A DNA stretch of 64,000 bases from an uncultured Bacteroidota bacterium (GTDB taxonomy: Bacteria; Bacteroidota; Bacteroidia; Flavobacteriales; Flavobacteriaceae): positions 1-64,000 of the forward strand of contig CAIJXW010000094.1 in assembly GCA_903824755.1 (NCBI GenBank). The letters run 5' to 3'. The position numbers and the translations under genes were made by a program. A model generated the notes under the pieces. That model made no database searches, had not been told where the DNA came from, and was given only the letters and a program-made list of their open reading frames with translations. Within the stretch, counting starts at the first letter, position 1; every line of letters begins with the position of its first letter. Below, in pieces: positions 9,335-18,430 of this stretch.

Positions 9335-12300
9335 TTATAAATTTACTATTTCTATATTTTCTCCTATATATACTAATGCTTTTTTTGTGACTTTAAAGCC
9401 CATTTTTTCGATAGCATTTTGATAGTTTTCTAGTTGCAATTGATGCTTGCTTTGATGTATCCCTGTTTTATAATCCAAAAGAAAAACTTCGTTGTTTGAA
9501 TTAAAAACCATTCGGTCTGGTTTGCTTGTATTGCCTACTTTCTGAATAATTGTTTGTTCGTTTAAGACTTTGTTTTCTGGTGAAAAATAATGTGTTAACT
9601 CATCATGATTTACAATTTCTTGTATCGTTTTATATACAATTTGGCTTTGTTTGATTGTTATTGTTCCGCTTTCTAACGCTTTTGTAAGTGCTAAATCAAT
9701 ATCGTTTTTTGTAGAAATAAAAGACAGAATTTCATGAATTGTATTTCCAAATTCGATTGCCTCTTGTTGATGTGTTCCCCACATCAAAGCTTCTCTTTGA
9801 GCAATTTTTATTCGGTTAGGATTGATGATTTCTCCCGATGCAGGAAGGGTTTTTATTGCATTTTCCGCTTCGACTTTCATTGATTTTTTTGCGGGATTTC
9901 CAAATTCATATTCTAGTTTATTGGCTTCAAAAACGCTCTCGTTTTCTAAATATTTTATAAAAAAAGCAGCCATATTATTAGGATAAATTCCTTTATCATT
10001 TTGTTCTACAACTTGCGAAATAATATATAATTGTTCTTCGGCACGTGTGAGAGCAACATACAAAACATTGATATTGTCCAATAATTCTTCTTGCTTTTTT
10101 TGTCCAAAAACCATTGCGGCATTGGCTCCAAATCCCTCTACCGATTTTGTGTTATCTATCAAAACTTTTGGCAATCCTAAATCTTCATTTTCAGCGTCTA
10201 ACCAAATTTTATCTTTTGGTTTTTTTGTATAATCTTCTTCGGCAAAAGGCATGATTACCACTGGAAATTCTAGTCCTTTTGCTTTGTGAATGGTCATTAT
10301 TCGGACAGCATTTTTTCCTTCGGGGGAAGGAATACTGAATTTTTCGAAATTTTTGTCCCAATGGTTTAAAAAATCTGAAATTCCAGATTGATTTCGCACG
10401 TCACGTTCTAAAACAAGGTCTAAAAAATAATGAACATAGGCATTGTTTGTTTTTAAATTTATAAATTTCGAAACAATAATTTCCACTGCTTCATAAAGCG
10501 ATTTCTTTCTTATGTTTTGAAAATTTAATGTGATTCCAAATTGTGACAACCATTTCTCGAAAGCCAATTCCTGTTTAATTTCCATGCCTGTTTTGATAAA
10601 TTCATGCACAGGTAATTGGTCTTGGTTGTTTTCTGAAAAATAATGTAGAAAAAGTGCTTTTGATTCAGCATCAGATGGATTTCGAAGGTATTTCAGCAAA
10701 TTGATGATGAATTTTACTTCTGTTGCGTTTTGAATTAAAAGTGTTTCGGAAGACAAAAGTGGAATTCCTTGTTCGGTCAAATAATTTGCCACTGCAATTC
10801 CTTGTTTTCGTTTTCGTGTCAAAACCACAATTTCTTGATATTCAAATCCTTGACTGATTACTTTTTGAATTGTTGCTAATGTTGCTATCAAGAAATGTTC
10901 GCTTTTTTCTATCGTTTCTTCATCGTCTTTTTTGGATTCTTGTTTTGGAACAAAAGAAATATTGACATATCCACCTGTTTTATTATTGCACTTTTGAAAG
11001 CTATGATTTTGATATAAATCTTTGTAATCTAAATGAATAAATTCGTTGGATAAAAATTTAAAAAAATCATTATTGAAACCTATTATTTCCGAATAACTTC
11101 TATAATTTGTTCCTAGTGTAAATAACTTTTTGTCGGGATTGACAAATGGATTTTTGCCCTTGCTCAAATCTATGAATTGCTCTGCTTTTCCGCCCCGCCA
11201 TCGATAAATGGATTGTTTTGGGTCGCCTACAATCATCAAAGTCCCTTTTTCGCCATCAATTTCGCCAGAGAGTGCATTATCGATTAGCGGAATTAGGTTT
11301 TGCCATTGCATCTCGGAGGTATCTTGAAATTCGTCTATAAAAAAATGTCGGTAGCGTTCGCCCAAACGTTCATATATGAATGGTGCGGGTTGATTTTGAA
11401 TTTCGTTGTGAATGATTGCGTTAAATTCGGAAATAGAAAGTGTATTTTGTTCTTTTTGAATTTTTGCAAATTCATTACTAATTGTGTTTAGTAATGATAG
11501 CGGTGTTATGTTTTTTAGAAATGCATTATAGAAATCATATTTTTCATAATTTTTATAAATTATATCTAGAATTTTTAGAAAATCGGGTATTGTGGCTTCA
11601 ATTATATCTCGGTCTGTTGCCGCTTTTAGGATTTTGAAGTCTTCAAATTCGTAATATTTTTTATTGGCATTATTAAATTTTTTGAGTTGGATACTTGCCA
11701 AATGATTAGGGAAGTGTCCTGCCGAGAATGATTTTTGATTGATATTTTTTTGATCAATAATCGAAAAAATGCTTTTGGCAAGGTTGCTGTTTTCGTTTTC
11801 TAATGAAGCACAGGCGGTTTTTAGTTTTGATTTTATAATGCCAAAATCCTCGATGGTTTTATCCTGAAAAAGTCCGATTTCTTCTCGGTTATTTTCGTTT
11901 AATACTAATTTTCCGGTTGAGAAAATTTCTTGCGAAATATCCCAGCTTTTGTCATCATCGGCTTTTTCGAGAGTAAAATCTATTAATAATTTTGTAAGGA
12001 CGGCATCTTCTCCTGCTTGAGCAATTAGTGCATCTACGGCTTCGTTGAGCAAGTTTTCGGAGTCTAATGTGACTTCAAATGTCATCGGCAAATTCAAATC
12101 GTGGGCAAAAGCACGAATGACTTTGTGGGTAAATTTATCGATTGTTGAAATATCAAATGCGGCATAATTATGAATTATATGTTTGATGATGCTTTGTGCT
12201 TTTGTTTTTATTTGCGGAACTGTAAGGGCGATTTCTTCGGACAAAACCTGCATTAGATCCTTTGCTTTTTGGTTTGGTTTTTCGGGTAATTCTTTTGCAA

Positions 12301-12493
12301 ATTCGGACAAACTGCCTACGATTCGGCTTTTCATTTCGTGAACTGCTTTGTTGGTAAACGTGATGGCGAGAATGTTTCGATAGGCGTCATTTTTTTGGGC
12401 CGAAAGAATTATTTTTAGGTATTCTTTGACCAGTGTATAGGTTTTTCCTGAGCCTGCCGATGCGTCATATATGGAGAATGATGGTCTTTGCAT
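9335..12493 (-). CDS. AddA-like UvrD helicase/RecB-type nuclease
   Basis: Motor and nuclease subunit of an AddAB-type end-resection complex. The 1052-aa protein has superfamily 1A helicase motifs: I SAGSGKTYTL (from residue 11), II FIDEFQDT (about 391), III GDPKQSIYRWRGG, IV TNYRS, V IMTIHKAKGLEFP, VI LYVALTRAEEQ. A C-terminal PD-(D/E)XK nuclease carries GNTIHEIL, PDRMVF, LLDYKTG (about 1006) and QLENY. It abuts the acetyltransferase stop (0 bp) and precedes kbl by 15 bp, so the three form an operon. Its likely partner is the AddB-like gene at 3790, separated from it by kbl and ompA. Confidence 0.9.
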   Translation of the reverse strand: MQRPSFSIYDASAGSGKTYTLVKEYLKIILSAQKNDAYRNILAITFTNKAVHEMKSRIVGSLSEFAKELPEKPNQKAKDLMQVLSEEIALTVPQIKTKAQSIIKHIIHNYAAFDISTIDKFTHKVIRAFAHDLNLPMTFEVTLDSENLLNEAVDALIAQAGEDAVLTKLLIDFTLEKADDDKSWDISQEIFSTGKLVLNENNREEIGLFQDKTIEDFGIIKSKLKTACASLENENSNLAKSIFSIIDQKNINQKSFSAGHFPNHLASIQLKKFNNANKKYYEFEDFKILKAATDRDIIEATIPDFLKILDIIYKNYEKYDFYNAFLKNITPLSLLNTISNEFAKIQKEQNTLSISEFNAIIHNEIQNQPAPFIYERLGERYRHFFIDEFQDTSEMQWQNLIPLIDNALSGEIDGEKGTLMIVGDPKQSIYRWRGGKAEQFIDLSKGKNPFVNPDKKLFTLGTNYRSYSEIIGFNNDFFKFLSNEFIHLDYKDLYQNHSFQKCNNKTGGYVNISFVPKQESKKDDEETIEKSEHFLIATLATIQKVISQGFEYQEIVVLTRKRKQGIAVANYLTEQGIPLLSSETLLIQNATEVKFIINLLKYLRNPSDAESKALFLHYFSENNQDQLPVHEFIKTGMEIKQELAFEKWLSQFGITLNFQNIRKKSLYEAVEIIVSKFINLKTNNAYVHYFLDLVLERDVRNQSGISDFLNHWDKNFEKFSIPSPEGKNAVRIMTIHKAKGLEFPVVIMPFAEEDYTKKPKDKIWLDAENEDLGLPKVLIDNTKSVEGFGANAAMVFGQKKQEELLDNINVLYVALTRAEEQLYIISQVVEQNDKGIYPNNMAAFFIKYLENESVFEANKLEYEFGNPAKKSMKVEAENAIKTLPASGEIINPNRIKIAQREALMWGTHQQEAIEFGNTIHEILSFISTKNDIDLALTKALESGTITIKQSQIVYKTIQEIVNHDELTHYFSPENKVLNEQTIIQKVGNTSKPDRMVFNSNNEVFLLDYKTGIHQSKHQLQLENYQNAIEKMGFKVTKKALVYIGENIEIVNL

Positions 12494-13015
12494 TTAGTTT
12501 TTATTAATTTGATAAATGTAATTCATTTTTGGCGTTTCTCCATAATATTCGACTTGTTGTTCTGCTATTTTTTTGGCTCCAATTTTTTCTATTGCTTTTT
12601 GGGAGCGATAATTTTGATTTCCGATATGGAAATAGACACTTGACACATATTGAAAAATATAGTCTAACATGAGTTTTTTTAGTGATTGATTATATCCTTT
12701 TCCCCAATATTTTCTTCCTATAAAGGTATATCCTATCAAAATCGTTTTGTTGGTTGGGTCATGGTCATAGAATCTGGTGCAGCCCATTGTTTGATTTGTT
12801 GTGGTGTCTATAATAATAAATGCTCCTTGGGAGAGGATTGCTCCTTCAAAATAATTTTGAAATTCTTCTTTTTTGTATCTATATTTATTTGGGTGTTGTT
12901 CCCACAGCATGGGGTCGGAGGCAATATTGTAGAGTGTTTCAAAATCGGTTTGTGTTAGCGGTCTTAGAAGTAGGTTTTCTGTTTTTAGATGTATGGGTTG
13001 AAGGTTTGGTGTCAT
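12494..13015 (-). CDS. GNAT family N-acetyltransferase (RimJ/RimL-like)
   Basis: Predicted acetyl-CoA-dependent acetyltransferase of 173 aa, cytosolic, substrate unknown. The N-terminal LKTENLLLRPLTQTDFE and IASDPMLWEQHP are typical of the RimJ/RimL-type Acetyltransf_3 group. The acetyl-CoA loop is RKYWGKGYN (about residue 101) and the C-terminal NQNYRSQKAIEKIGAK is the usual family ending. First gene of the operon with the AddA-like helicase (0 bp gap). A copy of the dispersed structured repeat lies 82 nt upstream of its start, in the divergent direction. Confidence 0.85.
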   Translation of the reverse strand: MTPNLQPIHLKTENLLLRPLTQTDFETLYNIASDPMLWEQHPNKYRYKKEEFQNYFEGAILSQGAFIIIDTTTNQTMGCTRFYDHDPTNKTILIGYTFIGRKYWGKGYNQSLKKLMLDYIFQYVSSVYFHIGNQNYRSQKAIEKIGAKKIAEQQVEYYGETPKMNYIYQINKN

Positions 13016-13097
13016 TTGTGTATTGTTCTGGAAGTTTGGGTGTGTGTTTTTGAATTATTATTTATAAAATCGAAATGGCTATATAACGAGATGCCCT

Positions 13098-13167
13098 AGC
13101 CCTGATGGAAGGGAAAATCCTCGCCATTTTTTTGGCGAGATTTGGAATGACAGCAGGAAATAGCTCC
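13098..13167 (+). repeat. Structured intergenic repeat, copy 1 of 4 (possible ncRNA)
   Basis: Starts AGCCCTGATGG and ends AGCAGGAAATAGCTCC. The outer stem is AGC-CCTG with CAGG-aaata-GCT, and the central hairpin is CTCGCCA with TGGCGAG. GCCCT immediately precedes it, as in copy 2. It lies between the divergent GNAT and sod genes, 82 nt from the GNAT start. Confidence 0.85.
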
Positions 13168-13239
13168 AAAAAACGTGACTATCAATTTATTTAATGCAAT
13201 TATAATTAAGTAGAATTTCCAATTCCAAAGTTAATTGTT

Positions 13240-13247
13240 TATTTTTG
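13240..13247 (+). promoter_or_regulatory. TAnnTTTG (-7) box of the superoxide dismutase gene
   Basis: TATTTTTG, 36 bp before the ATG at 13284. Transcription would start near 13253, which removes an in-frame ATG at 13245 as a possible translation start. Confidence 0.55.
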
Positions 13248-13283
13248 AATAAAATATTTATAAATCATTTAATCTATATAATT

Positions 13284-13892
13284 ATGGCTTTTGAATTACC
13301 ACAATTACCTTATGCGTATGACGCTTTGGAACCTTATATTGATGCTCGAACTATGGAAATTCACCATACGAAACACCACAATGCGTATATCACAAATTTG
13401 AATGCTGCTGTTGCTGGGACTGATATGGAGGGAAAAACTATTGAAAACATTTTGATTAATCTTGATATGAAAAACGCTGCGGTTCGCAATAATGGCGGTG
13501 GTTTTTTTAATCATAATTTGTATTGGGCGGTGATGTCTCCTGATGGTGGCGGACTTCCGAGTGGTGATTTGCTGGAGGCTATTGAGGCTGCATTTGGTAC
13601 TTTTGATGAGTTTAAAGCAAAGTTTAGCAAGGCTGGATTGACACAATTTGGTTCTGGTTGGGCTTGGCTTTGTGTTCAAAAAGGAGGGAAATTAGATGTT
13701 TGCGGCACTCCAAATCAGGACAATACTTTGATGCCAGGTGTGGGTTGTGGCGGGATTCCAATTTTAGGAATGGACGTTTGGGAGCATGCTTATTATTTGC
13801 ATTATCAAAATAGAAGACCAGACTATATTGAGGCTTTTTTCAATTTGATTAATTGGACTGAGGTTTCTAGAAGGTTTGCTTTGGAAAAATAA
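13284..13892 (+). CDS. Superoxide dismutase (Fe/Mn family)
   Basis: Converts superoxide to oxygen and peroxide in the cytosol. 202 aa from [13 protein letters not shown], the characteristic Fe/Mn-SOD start. The frame is open from an ATG 39 bp upstream, but that would add [10 protein letters not shown] ahead of the conserved start and lies on the promoter box. Metal ligands: His in HHTKHHNAY, His in FFNHNLYW, and Asp and His in [11 protein letters not shown]. The stretch GGGLPSGDL and the W(A)W motif GSGWAWL are typical. Fe versus Mn cannot be decided from sequence by eye; sodB is the more likely type for the [12 protein letters not shown] pattern. A terminator follows at 13914. Confidence 0.93.
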   Translation: MAFELPQLPYAYDALEPYIDARTMEIHHTKHHNAYITNLNAAVAGTDMEGKTIENILINLDMKNAAVRNNGGGFFNHNLYWAVMSPDGGGLPSGDLLEAIEAAFGTFDEFKAKFSKAGLTQFGSGWAWLCVQKGGKLDVCGTPNQDNTLMPGVGCGGIPILGMDVWEHAYYLHYQNRRPDYIEAFFNLINWTEVSRRFALEK

Positions 13893-13913
13893 TTCTTCAG
13901 AATTAAAAATAAG

Positions 13914-13950
13914 AAAAGGAGTAATAACTTAGGTTTTTACTCCTTTTTTT
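13914..13950 (+). terminator. Intrinsic terminator of the superoxide dismutase gene
   Basis: Stem AAAAGGAGTAA (13914-13924) with TTACTCCTTTT (13937-13947), followed by a run of T to 13950. It lies 21 bp after the stop codon. Confidence 0.85.
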
Positions 13951-13963
13951 TGTTATAAAAAAT

Positions 13964-13995
13964 AAAAAGGACGGAGTGTTACTTCCGCCCTTTTT
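13964..13995 (-). terminator. Second hairpin in the convergent sod/PurF-type intergenic region
   Basis: AAAAAGG-a-CGGA pairs with TCCG-c-CCTTTTT (13964-13975 with 13984-13995), with A and T runs at its sides, so it can terminate either way. It probably stops transcription from the minus-strand amidotransferase gene 129 bp away. Confidence 0.6.
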
Positions 13996-14123
13996 GCCCC
14001 AAATCTACCATAAACTAAACCTACTAATACTATGGTGTTACAAATCTATTGTTTTTGTATTGTCCATGAAAATATTTTAGATGAATGGTAAATAAACTCG
14101 TTTATATGATGATTATTGTTTTT

Positions 14124-16022
14124 TTAATAGGCTCTTGCATCTTTTCCTTCATAGAAATTCATAAAAGCTCGGTTGACTACTCGGTTTCCTCCTGGTGTTG
14201 GATAATTGCCAGTGAAATACCAATCTCCAAGATTTTTTGGACAGGCAAGATGCAGGTTTTCTACGGTTTGGAAAATTATTTTTACTTCCGCATGTACTGA
14301 TTTGTCTTTCAATAGTACGGCTATTTTGTCGGATATTGTTTGTTGTTGAAATGGGGCATAAATTTCTGTTACAAAATTTCTTACCTCACTGTCATTGAGG
14401 TTTTCTTGTGCCTTACATTTTTTATATACTTCTTCTACTATATGATATTGATTGGTTTCTTTTAATAGTGCTAATGCGGCTTGAAAGGCAATTAGTCCTT
14501 CTAGCTTGGCCATATCTATGCCATAACAATCTGGATATCGAATTTGTGGTGCTGAGGATACTACTACTATTTTTTTTGGTTTTAATCGATCCATCATTTT
14601 GATGATGCTCATTTTTAGGGTCGTCCCTCGAACGATACTATCGTCTATAATTACTAGATTGTCTGTGGGTTTTATTACTCCATAAGTCACGTCATATATA
14701 TGGGCTACAAGATCATTTCGGCTGCTATCTTCGGTAATAAAGGTTCGCAATTTTGCGTCTTTTATGGCTACTTTTTCGGTTCTTATTTTGACTTTCAGCA
14801 ATTCTTGAAGTGTTTGTGCTGTTAGTGTGTTTTTGTTTTTTAGAATATAATCGTTTTTTCTTTGGTTTAAAAAGTCTTGTGCGGCTTCAACCATTCCATA
14901 AAAGGAGGTTTCGGCCGTGTTTGGAATATAAGAAAAAACGGTGTTGTCTGTATCGCTATCTATTGCATCTAGAACGGCTGGCAATATTAATTTTCCAAGA
15001 TTTTTTCGCTCTTGATAAATCTCGGCATCACTCCCGCGAGAAAAATAGATCCGTTCGAACGAACAGGCTTTCTTTTCTGTTGGAGGGATAATTTCTTCTT
15101 CGGTAATTGTTCCATTTTTTTTGATAATGAGTGCGTTTCCAGGTTGTAGTTCTTTTATGTTTTCAAAATCTACATTAAATACCGTTTGAATTACTGGGCG
15201 CTCTGATGCAACCACTACAATTTCGTCATCTTGATAAAAATAGGCGGGGCGAATTCCGGCTGGGTCTCTAAAAACAAAGGCGTCTCCATGCCCAAGAAGT
15301 CCTGCCATTGCATAGCCTCCGTCCCAACCTTTTGAGGCACGCCGAAGAATTTTTGCAATTTCAAGTTTCTCAGCAATAACGGGTGATGCGTCTCTTTTTG
15401 ACAACCCGTTATTTTTACATTCTTGATATAAATCGGTTACCTCATCATCTAGAAAATGTCCAATTTTTTCCATAATAGTTACGGTATCGGCCATTTCTTT
15501 TGGGTGCTGCCCGAGTTCTACCAAACTATCAAAAAGTTCTTTTACGTTGGTCATATTGAAATTTCCAGCAACTATCAAATTTCGGTGCATCCAGTTGTTT
15601 TGACGCAAGAAAGGGTGAACGCTTTCGATGCTATTTTTTCCAAATGTTCCGTAGCGTACGTGTCCTAAAAAGACTTCTCCAATATAGGGAATGTGTTTTT
15701 TTTGTAGGGCAACATTATCGGTATATTCTGGGTGCGAAGCTATTTCGTCATTAATCCTATCATTGATTTGTGAAAACACATCTTGAATTGCCTGAGGATC
15801 ATTTGATCGGACGCGGCTGATATATCTTTCGCCAGGTTCCATGTCGAGTTTGATGCTTGCAAAACCGGCTCCATCTTGCCCGCGGTTGTGCTGTTTTTCC
15901 ATTAGGAGATACATTTTTTGGATACCATAAAATGCGGTTCCATATTTCTCTTTATAGAATTCAAGAGGTTTTAGAAGCCTTAAAAAAGCTATTCCACATT
16001 CGTGTTGTAATGCGTCGCTCAT
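14124..16022 (-). CDS. Amidophosphoribosyltransferase-type protein (long PurF homologue)
   Basis: PurF transfers the amide N of glutamine to PRPP, the first step of purine synthesis. An N-terminal Ntn-type glutaminase domain would expose Cys9 after removal of an eight-residue propeptide (MSDALQHE, then CGIAFLRL). NRGQDGAGFASI and GHVRYGTFG are the usual glutaminase motifs. A type I phosphoribosyltransferase domain has the PRPP loop VIIDDSIVRGTT (about 459). At 632 aa it is some 130 residues longer than common PurF. The extra length lies in insertions around residues 85-110 and in a C-terminal extension (about 530-632). It could be the only PurF or a paralogue. A terminator separates it from the pfkB gene upstream. 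Confidence 0.82.
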   Translation of the reverse strand: MSDALQHECGIAFLRLLKPLEFYKEKYGTAFYGIQKMYLLMEKQHNRGQDGAGFASIKLDMEPGERYISRVRSNDPQAIQDVFSQINDRINDEIASHPEYTDNVALQKKHIPYIGEVFLGHVRYGTFGKNSIESVHPFLRQNNWMHRNLIVAGNFNMTNVKELFDSLVELGQHPKEMADTVTIMEKIGHFLDDEVTDLYQECKNNGLSKRDASPVIAEKLEIAKILRRASKGWDGGYAMAGLLGHGDAFVFRDPAGIRPAYFYQDDEIVVVASERPVIQTVFNVDFENIKELQPGNALIIKKNGTITEEEIIPPTEKKACSFERIYFSRGSDAEIYQERKNLGKLILPAVLDAIDSDTDNTVFSYIPNTAETSFYGMVEAAQDFLNQRKNDYILKNKNTLTAQTLQELLKVKIRTEKVAIKDAKLRTFITEDSSRNDLVAHIYDVTYGVIKPTDNLVIIDDSIVRGTTLKMSIIKMMDRLKPKKIVVVSSAPQIRYPDCYGIDMAKLEGLIAFQAALALLKETNQYHIVEEVYKKCKAQENLNDSEVRNFVTEIYAPFQQQTISDKIAVLLKDKSVHAEVKIIFQTVENLHLACPKNLGDWYFTGNYPTPGGNRVVNRAFMNFYEGKDARAY

Positions 16023-16085
16023 TGTTGTAGTTATTTTGTTATTAGGGACAAGAAACGACTTGTCGGTATTGTTTTATAAATAAAA

Positions 16086-16107
16086 ATGCCCCGAAATTTC
16101 GAGGCAT
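16086..16107 (-). terminator. Intrinsic terminator of the PfkB kinase gene
   Basis: ATGCC-C-CGAAA pairs with TTTCG-A-GGCAT (one C-A mismatch), with T-rich sequence following on the minus strand. It lies 8 bp past the kinase stop codon. Confidence 0.65.
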
Positions 16108-16114
16108 AAATTTA

Positions 16115-17038
16115 TTATAATTTTATATCAAATTGTGTTAAAGATTTGAATTGTTTCAATCTGTCAATTACTTCATCGCTTTTAAGCCCTACCATTCGCT
16201 CTGTTCCAAATTTTTCTACACAAAAAGAAGCAAGATTAGAACCATATATAATGGCGTTTTTCATGTTCTCAAATGTTATATTTTCGCTTTGCGTAATAAA
16301 CCCTGCAAATCCTCCTGCAAAAGTATCTCCTGCTCCTGTTGGGTCAAAAACTTCTTCTAATGGGAGTGCTGGTGCAAAGAAAACTTCTTTATTATGAAAC
16401 AAAAGTGCTCCGTGCTCGCCTTTTTTGATGACCACATATTTTGGCCCCATTGTATGTATTTTTGCGGCGGCTTTCACCAAAGAGTATTCGCCAGACAATT
16501 GGCGGGCTTCTTCATCATTAATAGTAATTACATCTACTCGTTTAATCACGTTTAATAAATCTTCCAAAGCACAATCCATCCAAAAATTCATAGTGTCCAA
16601 AACAACTAATTTTGGTTTTACTTCCATTTGATCCAAAACACTGCTTTGAACTATTGGATGCAGGTTTCCGAGCATGACAACATCGGCGTTTTTGAAATTT
16701 TGTGGTACTTTTGGTTGAAAATCGGCAAGCACATTTAGTTGTGTGTCTAGTGTGTCACGCGAATTCAAATCGTTATGATAGCGTCCACTCCAGAAGAATG
16801 TTTTTCCGCCTTTTACTATTTCAAGACCTGAAATATCTATGTTTCTATCGGATAGTAAGTCTAAATATTCTTGTGGAAAATCATCTCCAACCACAGAAAC
16901 AATTGCCGATTGAAGGTTGAAATGAGAAGCTGAAAGTCCGATATAGGTTCCTGCTCCACCTAGAATTTTATCTGTTTTTCCGAAAGGAGTCTCAATTGCA
17001 TCAAAAGCTACGGTTCCTACTATCAATAATTTATTCAT
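16115..17038 (-). CDS. PfkB family sugar/nucleoside kinase
   Basis: Ribokinase-fold kinase of 307 aa, cytosolic, phosphoryl acceptor unknown (a sugar or nucleoside). The substrate-side motif GGAGTYIGLSASH is near residue 27 and the ATP/catalytic signature DPTGAGDTFAGG, with its base Asp, near residue 231. NAIIYGSNLASFCVEKFGTE closes the fold. It follows in the same direction as the PurF-type gene, with a terminator between them, so a link to purine or ribose metabolism is only suggestive. Its 36-nt leader carries a small hairpin (17052-17069). Confidence 0.85.
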   Translation of the reverse strand: MNKLLIVGTVAFDAIETPFGKTDKILGGAGTYIGLSASHFNLQSAIVSVVGDDFPQEYLDLLSDRNIDISGLEIVKGGKTFFWSGRYHNDLNSRDTLDTQLNVLADFQPKVPQNFKNADVVMLGNLHPIVQSSVLDQMEVKPKLVVLDTMNFWMDCALEDLLNVIKRVDVITINDEEARQLSGEYSLVKAAAKIHTMGPKYVVIKKGEHGALLFHNKEVFFAPALPLEEVFDPTGAGDTFAGGFAGFITQSENITFENMKNAIIYGSNLASFCVEKFGTERMVGLKSDEVIDRLKQFKSLTQFDIKL

Positions 17039-17080
17039 AATTTATTGTTGTGAGATTGGAAGCAATCTCAAATTAAGTGG

Positions 17081-17088
17081 CAAAGATA
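17081..17088 (-). promoter_or_regulatory. TAnnTTTG (-7) box of the PfkB kinase gene
   Basis: TATCTTTG on the minus strand, 42 bp before the ATG. Between the box and the ATG is a hairpin, GAGATTG with CAATCTC around GAAG (17052-17069), which would lie in the 5' leader. Confidence 0.5.
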
Positions 17089-17175
17089 GTTTATAAGTTT
17101 GAAGTTTGAAAATGTATGCGATTAGAAGTTTGGAACTAATAAGAATTTTAAATTAACTTCTAATTTAGAATTGAT

Positions 17176-18333
17176 TTACAATATAATATCCTTCCAACTC
17201 GTTACTTTGCCTAAGGTTCGTTCTTGATTGAACAGTCCTGAATGAACTACCGATTTGCTTTCTATTAATTCTGGTTTTAATTTTTCAAAATAACTTAATC
17301 CTTTAAACATTTCAGATTTTATGGTTTCTGATGCTTTGATTTCAACCAAGTTTAGCAATTCTGATTTTTGCCAAATTAAATCCACTTCATGACCTGCGGC
17401 ATCTCGCCAAAACCATAAATCCCGAAGTAAATTGTTGTGGTAATTTTTCTTTACATATTCATTAATAACATAATTTTCAAACAAACTTCCTCTTAAAGAA
17501 CTTAGCCGTACGCTGTCGGAATCGTTTAATTTCAGTAAATAACAAAGCAAACCTGTATCATAAAAATAAAGCTTTGAACTTTTAGTAATGCGTTTATTAA
17601 AATTTGAAAAATAGGGCTGTAATTGATATAAAATATAACTGTTTTCGAGAACTGAAACCCATGATTTTGCCGTAGGTTGTGAAATTCCACACTCATTTGC
17701 CAACGAATTTAGATTTACTAATTGTCCTACTCTAGCGGCACATAATGAAATAAAATTTCGAAATTGTTTTAAATCTTTTACTTGTATTAAATCCGACAAA
17801 TCGCGTTCTACGTAGGTTTGAATATAATTAGAATAAAAAACTTTAGACGGAATTTCTCTGTCATAAATAGCGGGATAAAATCCTTTTTGAAGATTTACAG
17901 CATAATCATCGTTTAACCAATTGGCGTCTTGCATTTCGGAAATATCAAAAGGCAATAGTTTAAATAAAGCCACTCTTCCTGCTAAACTCTGAGCAATGTT
18001 TTGCATCAAGTGAAAGTTTTGGGAGCCCGACAAAATATATTGCCCCATAATTTTGTCTTGGTCAACTTTGGTTTGTAAATACGAGAATAATTGGGGCGCC
18101 CTTTGCACCTCATCAAAAATAACATATTGATTAAATTGCTTCAAAAAAGCATTTGGATCCTCTATTGCAAAATTTCTGACATCTAAATTTTCTAAATTTA
18201 CATATTCATAATCAGGAAATTGCTTTTTTAAAAAAGTGGTTTTGCCCGATTGTCTTGGACCAGTTATGGCAAGAATAGGATATTTTTTTTTATAAATATC
18301 CATTGCTACTTTTATAACTCTATTTGCATTCAT
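17176..18333 (-). CDS. AAA ATPase with DUF4143 domain
   Basis: 385-aa ATPase of the DUF4143 group, a widespread accessory family of unsettled function. Walker A is GPRQSGKTTF (25-34), Walker B YVIFDEVQRAP (about 70-80), and the sensor-like segment ILSGSQNF. A winged-helix-like middle section (NSLANECGISQPTAKSWV) is followed by a C-terminal nuclease-like DUF4143 part with HEVDLIWQ and NLVEIKAS, an ExD...ExK arrangement reminiscent of PD-(D/E)XK enzymes. It stands alone, and its promoter overlaps three 23-bp tandem repeats. Behind these repeats lies a remnant of another gene, so the locus looks like an acquired island. Confidence 0.9.
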   Translation of the reverse strand: MNANRVIKVAMDIYKKKYPILAITGPRQSGKTTFLKKQFPDYEYVNLENLDVRNFAIEDPNAFLKQFNQYVIFDEVQRAPQLFSYLQTKVDQDKIMGQYILSGSQNFHLMQNIAQSLAGRVALFKLLPFDISEMQDANWLNDDYAVNLQKGFYPAIYDREIPSKVFYSNYIQTYVERDLSDLIQVKDLKQFRNFISLCAARVGQLVNLNSLANECGISQPTAKSWVSVLENSYILYQLQPYFSNFNKRITKSSKLYFYDTGLLCYLLKLNDSDSVRLSSLRGSLFENYVINEYVKKNYHNNLLRDLWFWRDAAGHEVDLIWQKSELLNLVEIKASETIKSEMFKGLSYFEKLKPELIESKSVVHSGLFNQERTLGKVTSWKDIIL

Positions 18334-18352
18334 TTGCTACGTTTTAGAAGTG

Positions 18353-18360
18353 CAAATATA
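18353..18360 (-). promoter_or_regulatory. TAnnTTTG (-7) box of the DUF4143 ATPase gene
   Basis: TATATTTG on the minus strand, 19 bp before the ATG. The tandem repeats begin 4 bp further upstream and therefore cover the -33 region. Confidence 0.55.
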
Positions 18361-18363
18361 TAA

Positions 18364-18430
18364 CTAATTTTGAAAATACACTATACCTAACTTTGAAAAT
18401 GCACTATGCCTAACTTTGAAAATGCACAAG
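18364..18430. repeat. Three 23-bp tandem repeats at the DUF4143 promoter
   Basis: Units at 18364-18386, 18387-18409 and 18410-18430, the last one truncated. On the plus strand each begins CTAAcTTTGAAAATgCAC, with two or three changes in the unit nearest the promoter. The position over the -33 region suggests an operator array. Confidence 0.85.

Noticed and set aside
3790-12493. Adjacent addAB operon
   Set aside because: The two subunit genes are separated by ompA and kbl and have different transcription units, so they are annotated separately.
13245-13283. Longer superoxide dismutase starting at 13245
   Set aside because: The extension overlaps the -7 box and precedes the canonical [12 protein letters not shown] start.
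16037-16068. Inverted repeat GACAAG…CTTGTC upstream of the PurF-type gene as an operator
   Set aside because: Only 6 bp per arm and no supporting promoter; too weak to call.
17052-17069. Hairpin GAGATTG/CAATCTC in the pfkB leader as a riboswitch
   Set aside because: Only a 7-bp stem with no conserved core; possibly a decayed half of the short dispersed repeat.
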